A stretch of DNA of 64,000 nt, taken from the NCBI RefSeq assembly GCF_029433105.1, contig NZ_JARNTW010000027.1, positions 19,206-83,205 of the forward strand. The letters are read 5' to 3'. Below, piece by piece: positions 58,501 through 64,000 of this stretch; the stretch's first letter is position 1, and each line of letters opens with the position of its first letter. A program made the translations under genes and the position numbers. Under the pieces are notes generated by a model. The model made no database searches and had not been told where the DNA came from. It saw only the letters and a program-made list of their open reading frames with translations. The DNA comes from Runella sp. MFBS21. Its GTDB lineage: Bacteria > Bacteroidota > Bacteroidia > Cytophagales > Spirosomataceae.

Positions 58501-58860
58501 ATCATATATCCTAGCACCATAGTCTAATTGGCTTAACCCTAATTCATCTAATTTTTCTTATCCCTGAGACTACCACTTATGCTCCGGATCACCCTGTACC
58601 TCAATACCCGACAAATACCAAACCCAAGGGGCGTTGGCTATTGATAAGTTATCAAACCGAGCTGCCGACGCAGAACGCTGAGGTAGGCTCTGGGCTCACC
58701 TGCCGCATCGCGATTGGCACAGCTACAGGTTACTCTTCACTCCCATTTCAAAGAACATTTTTAGCTCAAAACCTACTGCCTGCTTCACGCTTTGATTCAG
58801 GTTATAGACACTCCCCATGTCACAAACACACTGTTTATTTTCAGTAAGAAGTCTTCCAAA
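58501..58860 (-). pseudogene. RHS core fragment and leader, cassette 2
   Basis: Minus-strand frames show LSIANAPWVWYLSGIEVQGD, PEHKW, then EKLDELGLSQLDYGARIYD, after which the tip begins. A roughly 130-nt leader (58735-58860) is shared with cassettes 3, 4 and 5. It contains the block AAAATGTTCTTTGAAATG. The core is shorter than in cassettes 3 and 5: it switches to tip sequence right after YD, lacking the GRFHSVDP and NNPIL parts. Stops interrupt it after EHKW and after SQG. Confidence 0.65.
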
Positions 58861-58887
58861 AAAAGATAATAAACTAAATAGTTCTGA

Positions 58888-59181
58888 TTATTTGTATGGC
58901 TTTAGATTGTCTAATAATTTTTTAGGTGGAACACCAAAGAAAGGATCAGGGTTAGGGAATGACACTGGGTTTTGCTTTCTATATTCTTTAAATTCTTCTG
59001 ATGTAAATACTCTAACACCATTCTTAATCATATTTTCGATTACTTTTATACCCAATTCATTATCTTCTATAATTGTTAAGAAATAATCATTCAAATTAAT
59101 GATTGTATATCTAGTATCTATTTGTACTAAGCAATACTCATCTTTTTTTGTTATCCACAAATATTCAAAATCGTTTATCAT
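58888..59181 (-). CDS. Probable immunity protein for the JAB-type tip, cassette 3
   Basis: A 97-residue intact frame, MINDFEYLWITKKDEYCLVQ..., beta-rich first half, then KVIENMIKNGVRVFTSEEFK and a Pro-rich end NPVSFPNPDPFFGVPPKKLL. It starts 5 nt after the stop of the JAB-type toxin relic. No signal peptide; expected to be cytoplasmic. A degraded second copy of its 3' end lies at about 56283-56345, showing that this immunity gene was once present twice in the array. Family not recognised. Confidence 0.6.
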   Translation of the reverse strand: MINDFEYLWITKKDEYCLVQIDTRYTIINLNDYFLTIIEDNELGIKVIENMIKNGVRVFTSEEFKEYRKQNPVSFPNPDPFFGVPPKKLLDNLKPYK

Positions 59182-59186
59182 TTTAT

Positions 59187-59690
59187 TTATTGATTTGGGG
59201 GTTTCGGTGTTAGGTATGGAGTCTCTAAATTAAATCTCACTGGAGAGCTTTTAACAGGTAAAATTATTGATGATTTTTGAGGTGATCCTGTATTAATAAA
59301 AGAGTTTAAAGCATCATGATCAAATACACTTGGCACTCTTATTCCAGCTGGATGAGTATGATTAATCTAAATAATATTATTTCCTACAGGTATTTCAGCA
59401 TTATTTACGTTCCCTGATTATAAAAAATATTGACACCACCTCCATTTTTCCTTTTTCCAAGTTCGTAGATTTGAGCAAATTCTACATTACGCTGCTCAGT
59501 TAATTCTAGCATAGCTTCGTTTGATAATCACTTATTTCCTAAAGCGGCACCTCGTCTATTAGGTAAAACCCTTGTCTTAGACCATCCAAAACGCTATTAC
59601 GATTATCCCATCCTTCTCCAATCTTTTGCCATTTATTGAATTGTGCTCCCGCACTAGACTTTGACACAAAACTTTCTTATCGGTATTCCA
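59187..59690 (-). pseudogene. Decayed RHS toxin tip: JAB/JAMM metallopeptidase, cassette 3
   Basis: Joining frames gives LSNEAMLELTEQRNVEFAQI, YELGKRKNGGGVNIFYNQG, then NVNNAEIPVGNNII, a TAG, INHTHPAGIRVPSVFDHDAL and SSIILPVKSSPVRFNLETPY. HTHPAGIRVPSVFD matches H-x-H-x7-S-x2-D, the zinc-binding JAMM motif, and the preceding Glu-containing strand fits the JAB fold. Such domains occur as tips of polymorphic toxins. Lesions: a TGA after GNK, a one-base frameshift at NQG/NVN, and the TAG just before the motif, where Trp (TGG) would be natural. The upstream part (SSAGAQFNKWQKIGEGWDNR) is in another frame. Confidence 0.68.
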
Positions 59691-60290
59691 ATTTTATAAC
59701 TCCCGGATACAGACCCTGCAAATCACTGACTGCCTTATCCTATCGCCGCTAATATAAACAGTGGGCTTTATATCTCGACTGCATATAAGCCTTTCCTGTT
59801 TCTTGAGCCAACGGAGATATGGGAGCATTAAACCAGTTTTTTACAGATTCCCACCAACATTTAGGACAATCTCCATTGGGGTCACTTAATAGTATCGGAT
59901 TATTTGCACTATATTGATATGTACTTAAACCTTCTTGGTCACCTTCATCCGGCAAAGGATCAACACTATGAAACCGCCCTAATACATTCTCATAACCACG
60001 AGCTTTCAGATCAAACCAGTTTAAATCTAATTCCTCCAGTTTCTCTCTATCTATAAACTGCCATTTATGCTCAGGATTTTCTTCCGTCTCAATACCCACC
60101 AAATTCCAAACCCAAGGGTCGTAGGTAATTGATAAGTTATTAAACCCGGCTGCCGATGCAAAACGCTGAGGTAGGCTCTGGGCTCACCTGCCACGTTGCG
60201 TTTTGCACAGCCACAGGCTACTCTTTTCTCACATTTCAAAGAACATTTTTAACTAAAAAACTACTGCCTATTTTAGGCTTTGAGGCAAAT
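59691..60290 (-). pseudogene. RHS core fragment and leader, cassette 3 (best preserved)
   Basis: The frame open from about 60175 to 59749 reads LPQRFASAAGFNNLSITYDP, WVWNLVGIETEENPEHKWQF, IDREKLEELDLNWFDLKARG, YENVLGRFHSVDPLPDEGDQ, EGLSTYQYSANNPILLSDPN, GDCPKCWWESVKNWFNAPIS, then ends in a stop after KAHCLY. It is the clearest evidence that the array derives from RHS proteins: D/N-W-x-D-x-x-AR-GYENVLGRFHSVDP and NNPIL-SDPNG are the RHS hyperconserved core end. Upstream lies the shared leader including a hairpin (GCAAAACGC / GCGTTTTGC) and frame stops. Confidence 0.75.
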
Positions 60291-60340
60291 AAGCTCATAT
60301 TTATTTTGAATTATTATAAGTTCATTAATAATTTTAATCT

Positions 60341-61030
60341 TTAAACCAGTCTGTTAGTTTTTCTAGCACATAAAATGTGCTCATTGTTAATTATGCTCAT
60401 AATATTGATTTTGAATACTTTTTTAGGACCTTTAAATTGGATAGAAAATGTATTTAGGTCACTCCAGTATGCACTTTCTATTTCAAAATTTTTCTTTTGG
60501 TAGTTAAAAACAATCCTTTCACCAATAAGCTTCTTTTTAGAATCATACAACTCCAAGTATACTCTATAGTCATTTATGTCAAATTTGCTAATAAGTTTTA
60601 AGAAAAACTTGCTATCCTTACTTTTAAAGAATTTTCTCTTAAAAACAGTAACATTGTTAAAATTTTCTTTTTTCATTTCATTATACGTTTCAATTATTTT
60701 ATTTGTATCCCATCCTTTTTTATTCGACAACTTGATTAAATTATCAACAATTGAATTTACCACAATAGTCTTTTTTAATAAATTATCCTTAGTTATATAA
60801 AAAAGATTAAAATTGAAAAATATACACAAATCAATGATATTGAAAACATTTTCCACTACTCTAAATTCATCAATTTCTGTAAAGAAAATATTTATTTTTA
60901 CAACTTTTTCTGTTTCCAGTCCACCAAGTCTTTTGATGAAAAAATCTTCAATGCATCTTGCTGTTGCGCCAAGATCATTTAAGTTATTATTCTCAGGAAT
61001 AATGTATATTTCAATATCTCTCAGTTTCAT
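60341..61030 (-). CDS. Probable immunity protein, cassette 4
   Basis: A 229-residue intact frame beginning MKLRDIEIYIIPENNNLNDL, very rich in Lys, Asn, Ile and Phe, with mixed alpha/beta pattern (VVKINIFFTEIDEFRVVENV, YRVYLELYDSKKKLIGERIV). No signal peptide or clear membrane span. It starts 5 nt after the stop of the nuclease-like tip of the same cassette, the standard toxin-immunity order. No family recognised. It is the longest intact gene of the array; its open frame despite low G+C and surrounding decay argues for selection. Confidence 0.6.
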   Translation of the reverse strand: MKLRDIEIYIIPENNNLNDLGATARCIEDFFIKRLGGLETEKVVKINIFFTEIDEFRVVENVFNIIDLCIFFNFNLFYITKDNLLKKTIVVNSIVDNLIKLSNKKGWDTNKIIETYNEMKKENFNNVTVFKRKFFKSKDSKFFLKLISKFDINDYRVYLELYDSKKKLIGERIVFNYQKKNFEIESAYWSDLNTFSIQFKGPKKVFKINIMSIINNEHILCARKTNRLV

Positions 61031-61035
61031 AATAG

Positions 61036-61690
61036 TTAAGGCCTGATTTGCCGTGGTGGTTTATTCGCAGATGGGTTAGAATTTTTATACGCTTCAACTT
61101 TACCTGTTTCCCAACCAAGTGCACGTTCACGAGCTGGTTGACCATTTGTTCTTGGCTTAAACATTTTTATAATTCTACCTACAATATCTTTATTACCCCC
61201 ATACTTAGTGTTAATTTTTTAAGCAATTCTAGGTGACTTACCATTTTTATTTAAAGGCTGACCGCTTATACCATACTCTTGTAATTCTTTAGTTTTCTTA
61301 TTGCGTATTTCATATCCATGGTGGATATTATTGCTAGTTTTACGATTACCATGAGAATATACCTTATCATTTTTTAAGTTTTCGAGGGCATTACTTCCTG
61401 TGTAAGCACCATGCGTAATTAATGACACTGATCCTGTAGCCGTTGCAGCTACTACAGGAGTTGCGGTTCCTAAACTCCCCACTTCACCAATAGCAGAGCC
61501 CGCTAATCCAATCACCCCCAAGCAGTTTCACCGACTCCTACCACTGCCGATAATATATGTCCAGTAGCTCTTCCGTTATTGTAAGCTGTTGGGCTTCCTG
61601 GATTTACATTAATAGGTGAACTGCCAGCTATATTTTCGGTAAAAGCTTGACCTACACCAGTCATAAAATCTACAACTCCTTCACAACAAG
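61036..61690 (-). pseudogene. Decayed RHS toxin tip: URI/GIY-YIG-like nuclease, cassette 4
   Basis: A long linker (GVVDFMTGVGQAFTENIAGS, then SPINVNPGSPTAYNNGRATG) precedes a frameshift at about 61521. A Gly/Ala/Thr-rich segment follows (VIGLAGSAIGEVGSL, ATPVVAATATGSVSL), resembling the pre-toxin hydrophobic region of RHS proteins. The tip reads NNIHHGYEIRNKKTKELQEY, GISGQPLNKNGKSPRIA, a TAA at 61219, then KINTKYGGNKDIVGRIIK and ARERALGWETGKVEAYKNSN. The Y-x-I...YGISG start and the E-containing helix followed by a C-terminal PPRQIRP are the pattern of URI/GIY-YIG-type toxin nucleases. Two lesions make it inactive. Domain assignment is moderate. Confidence 0.55.
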
Positions 61691-62080
61691 GATTTAATCC
61701 ATCATAATCACTTCTTAAGATTGGATTATTCCAGCCATATTGGTAAGTTGAATAACTTTCCTAGTTGGTTAAATCAGAATCCAAACTATGAAACCTTCCC
61801 GACACACTTTCATAACCACGGGCTTTGAGGTCATACCAATTAAGCCCTAAATCCGTAATCTTTTCACGGTTAAGGCATTACCAATTATGCTCACCCTGCA
61901 TCTCAATACCCACCAAATCCCAACCCCAAGGGGCTACAGGTTACTCTTCACTCCCATTTCAAATAACATTTTTAGCTCAAAACCTACGGCCTAGTTTAGG
62001 CTTTGATTCAGGTTTATGGGCTCTCACCAAGTCACTGGCACTCGGTTTATTTTTAGTACGTAGACTACGCACAACGTTTG
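61691..62080 (-). pseudogene. RHS core fragment and leader, cassette 4
   Basis: The frame reads APWGWDLVGIEMQGEHNW, a TAA, CLNREKITDLGLNWYDLKAR, GYESVSGRFHSLDSDLTN, a stop, then ESYSTYQYGWNNPILRSDYD, GLNPCC. It differs from cassette 1 mainly by the retained NNPIL part. Its leader runs directly from GTAGC into the core, lacking about 92 nt found in cassettes 2 and 3; cassette 5 has the same gap. Confidence 0.7.
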
Positions 62081-62084
62081 TAAG

Positions 62085-62534
62085 TTATGAACTATAAGCA
62101 TTCAGAATTAAAAAGTCATAAAAATCATTTTCTTTCGATTTTACAACACCTCCCCAAGAATCTATGTAATAGATTTCATCTATTACGATATTATTTTCAA
62201 TTTTAAAGCAATATAACCCTCCCGCTTGATCATCAGAAAATGGCAAATAGTTTTTGGGTAAATAGTCATTAGATTCTTTTATTTTATCTAAAATAAACCA
62301 TTCTCCCAACTTATCCATTGAGAATATAATAACGAAGCCAAAGTACCCGCCTCCATATACCATGCAAAAATCTTTGTAACTAATAGGTAACTTACAATTC
62401 ATTTGTTTTTCTACTTCTTCTATTTCGTTACTGGTTACTGTTGAATCAGGAACAAGAACTTCAAATACACTCAACCCTTGTGAGCGCTCTCTGTGAAATT
62501 TCATAAATTCATTAATTGACATACCTATGTTCAT
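62085..62534 (-). CDS. SUKH (SMI1/KNR4) family immunity protein, cassette 5
   Basis: A 149-residue intact protein with the SUKH fold pattern: an N-terminal helix and then EIEEVEKQMNCKLPISYKDF, CMVYGGGYFGFVIIFSM, KLGEWFILDKIKESNDYLPK, YLPFSDDQAGGLYCFKIENN and a C-terminal YYIDSWGGVV. SUKH proteins are the commonest immunity proteins for nuclease toxins of polymorphic systems and frequently follow HNH/LHH tips. Its ATG overlaps the TGA of the LHH tip (ATGA), a sign of coupled translation. It is fully open although the toxin carries a nonsense codon. Family call good. Confidence 0.8.
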   Translation of the reverse strand: MNIGMSINEFMKFHRERSQGLSVFEVLVPDSTVTSNEIEEVEKQMNCKLPISYKDFCMVYGGGYFGFVIIFSMDKLGEWFILDKIKESNDYLPKNYLPFSDDQAGGLYCFKIENNIVIDEIYYIDSWGGVVKSKENDFYDFLILNAYSS

Positions 62535-63028
62535 TTTTTATTGTCATAAATGTAATTGGGGAATAAATTGTCGGCACCTTGTTCTCGTGCCCTATACCAC
62601 CAATATAATTGTCTGTCTTCTTTTCTCATTTGTTGAGTGACATCTTATTTATTTTTGTTAGGATGTAATGCAGTGTTACCTCTATGTAGAGAGGGATCCA
62701 CTTCGTGTATTGCTGATCCAGGCATATTCTGTGCATGGTGTAAGTCAGGTTTTCCAAGACTTTTAGGAGAAGCTCCAAATAGAGCATTTTTAATATCATC
62801 TTTTGTCCATGGGCCTTCACTTCTTACGGGAGTATCGTTCACCCCAAATCCTTCTCCAGTAGTTGTATTGGGGTTTGAATGCGTAATTTGTGTTGAATTA
62901 TAACTGGCACTTGTATTGTCTGTATCAGTTGTTTTTGCAGTTACTGGAGTTAAATTCTTTCCTCTAGTATTATTATGTCCTTCCTGTGGAATTCGAATTT
63001 TATCGCTCCTCGGAACAGACTTTGCCAT
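62531..63028 (-). pseudogene. Decayed RHS toxin tip: LHH (HNH/EndoVII) nuclease, cassette 5
   Basis: A linker rich in Thr, Asn and Ser leads into GFGVNDTPVRSEGPWTKDDI and ASPKSLGKPDLHHAQNMPGS, AIHEVDPSLHRGNTALHPNK. The DLHH--MPGSAIHE---HR pattern is that of LHH-type HNH/EndoVII toxin nucleases (metal-binding and catalytic His). After NKNK a TAA (62645-62647) interrupts, but the same frame continues DVTQQMRKEDRQLYWWYRAR and ends FPNYIYDNKK, exactly the conserved tail. One nonsense mutation thus truncates the domain by 37 residues. The frame is also out of phase with the RHS core upstream. It was followed by SUKH immunity with a 4-nt overlap. Confidence 0.78.
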
Positions 63029-63560
63029 TCACTCACTGCCCCTATGGTTGCTAATATCAACCCTCCTTGAGTAGTGGGCGTGATATCTCGGCCAGTCATT
63101 GATTACCTATACGCCCTTCCTGTTCTAAAACAGAAAGAGATTTATTGAACCAGTTTTTTATTGCCTCCCAACATTTTACGCAATCTCCATTGGGGTCATT
63201 TCTGAGAATAGGGTTGTTGAGACCATATTGATAGGTACTTAGGCTTTCCTGATCACCCTCATCCGGTTTGGGATACACACTATAAAACCTTCCCAACACA
63301 CTTTCATAGCCACAGGCCTTGAGGTCGTACCAATCAAGTCAAGTCCTAAATTCTCAATCCTTTCACGGTTAAGGATTTACCAATTATGCTCACCCTGCAC
63401 CTCAATACTCACCAAATTCCAAACCCAAGGGGCTATAGGCTACTCTTTTCTCACATTTCAAAGAACATTGTTAACTCAAAACCCATTGATACAGGTTATA
63501 GGTACTCTCTATCTCTACTATTTATTTTTCGTACTCAGTCTTCCAAAGGAATACCACGTA
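63029..63560 (-). pseudogene. RHS core fragment and leader, cassette 5
   Basis: The frame reads LDWYDLKACGYESVLGRFYS, VYPKPDEGDQESLSTYQYGL, NNPILRNDPNGDCVKCWEAI, KNWFNKSLSVLEQEGRIGNQ and stops. In the phase seen in cassette 1 the next part would be MTGRDITPTTQGGLILATIG, SEWQSLFRGAIK, so a frameshift lies near the stop. Earlier core is broken by several stops (before LDWYDLK). The leader, with AACAATGTTCTTTGAAATG, extends to about 63560. Confidence 0.7.
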
Positions 63561-63614
63561 TAACAGTGTGAGTTTTCAAATTAAATCTAACGAGAATTTA
63601 ACCATTACAAGGGT

Positions 63615-63914
63615 TCAAAATTTGATTATTTTAAAATTTACATCTTTTTCGTCTACAAAAATTTTTGTTAAAAATATTTCCAATTCTTTCCATTGTACAT
63701 AGGTCAACAAAAATTCAATGTTAACTAAATCAATATAGAATTTATTTATGCCATTTTTGTTAAATTTTATAACCAAATTCTCTAAGGATAACTCAATCGT
63801 ATCAATACAGCTATAACTCCCTCCAAATGAGTTTATTTCTAAATAATATTTAGACCAACTATTAACTAAGTCTTGGGTGCATTGCAAATTGTCGTTTAAG
63901 TTAGTAATTTACAT
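63615..63914 (-). CDS. Orphan immunity-like gene, cassette 6, possible nonsense at codon 2
   Basis: The frame ends FVDEKDVNFKIIKF and includes LVNSWSKYYLEINSFGGSYS and VNIEFLLTYVQWKELEIFLT. An ATG at 63914 is in frame but is followed immediately by TAA; translation could instead start at the TTG at 63887 (90 codons) or the ATT at 63908. If ATG-AAA was ancestral, a single A-to-T change created the stop. The gene lies, like the other immunity genes, just after the leader of a cassette, but no toxin relic remains: plus-strand sequence of a different gene begins at 63925. I do not recognise the family. Confidence 0.4.
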
Positions 63915-63924
63915 TCTTTTAATT

Positions 63925-64000
63925 ATGACACGAGAAGAGTTACATAAACTAATAGATTCCGAGTACGATAAACTTGAATCAATGCCCTTGGGCCACACAT
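63925..64000 (+). CDS. Start of an unknown plus-strand gene, cut by the window edge
   Basis: The 25 visible codons read MTREELHKLIDSEYDKLESM, PLGHT, with no stop. The short acidic/basic helix start could belong to a transposase or another mobile-element gene, which would explain why the cassette toxin upstream of the orphan immunity gene is missing. This is inference from position only; the fragment is too short for a family call. Confidence 0.4.
   Translation, partial: MTREELHKLIDSEYDKLESMPLGHT

Noticed and set aside
58630..58740. Possible small RNA or tRNA-like hairpin in the cassette leader, repeated at 60150-60220
   Set aside because: It can fold but has no tRNA arms, and it recurs as part of the RHS cassette leader, so it is better explained as a duplicated segment.

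Overview
The window is Bacteroidota DNA, most likely from a Cytophagales/Spirosomaceae-type genome. The evidence is SusC/SusD and FecI/FecR-type genes, many TonB-dependent receptors, a DUF4374 lipoprotein, a type-3 ProRS, AT-rich spacers and a TAnnTTTG-like promoter. No tRNA or rRNA gene was seen. All functional calls come from reading motifs by eye; no database search was run.

Layout. 1-5.5 kb: the 5' part of a SlyD-like FKBP isomerase, prolyl-tRNA synthetase, a low-complexity lipoprotein and a FadL/OmpP1-like outer-membrane protein. 5.5-12.2 kb: a two-armed iron/siderophore uptake locus resembling Xus. A TonB receptor, a DUF4374 lipoprotein and a DUF4198-like protein lie on the minus strand; two small membrane proteins and a PepSY membrane protein lie on the plus strand. 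A near-perfect inverted repeat sits between the arms. 12.3-48.8 kb: a very large minus-strand polysaccharide utilization locus (PUL). In transcription order it reads ECF sigma, FecR, SusC with an STN signalling domain, SusD, then GH95, GH43, GH127, GH51, GH43_12-like, GH97, a SASA-carboxylesterase fusion, GH29, four CE1-type proteins carrying five esterase domains with a ThuA-like protein among them, an unknown secreted protein, a GH43 arabinanase-like protein, a small secreted protein, GH10 xylanase and a second GH51. 49-52.7 kb: a GPH-type sugar symporter, a cytoplasmic GH43 and a NrtR-like Nudix regulator. The gene set suggests a heavily decorated, esterified (gluco)arabinoxylan is stripped outside the cytoplasm, imported by SusCD and the symporter, and finished inside. 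A shared operator-like motif (AAATGTGT, 7 nt, ACACATTT) stands before SusC and before GH95, and a weaker one before the second GH51. 52.9-55.2 kb: another TonB receptor.

55.2-64 kb: an AT-rich accessory region that holds the most unusual content. It is an array of decayed RHS (polymorphic toxin) C-terminal cassettes, all on the minus strand. Five copies of the same RHS core end are each followed by a different toxin tip: an ADP-ribosyltransferase, an unknown tip, a JAB/JAMM peptidase, a URI/GIY-YIG-like nuclease and an LHH nuclease. Every tip is broken by stops or frameshifts, while four of the five adjacent immunity genes are still open. A remnant of another immunity gene and an orphan immunity-like gene show that further cassettes once existed. 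The array looks like a stack of displaced tips downstream of an RHS gene that would lie beyond the right edge, with immunity retained after toxin loss.
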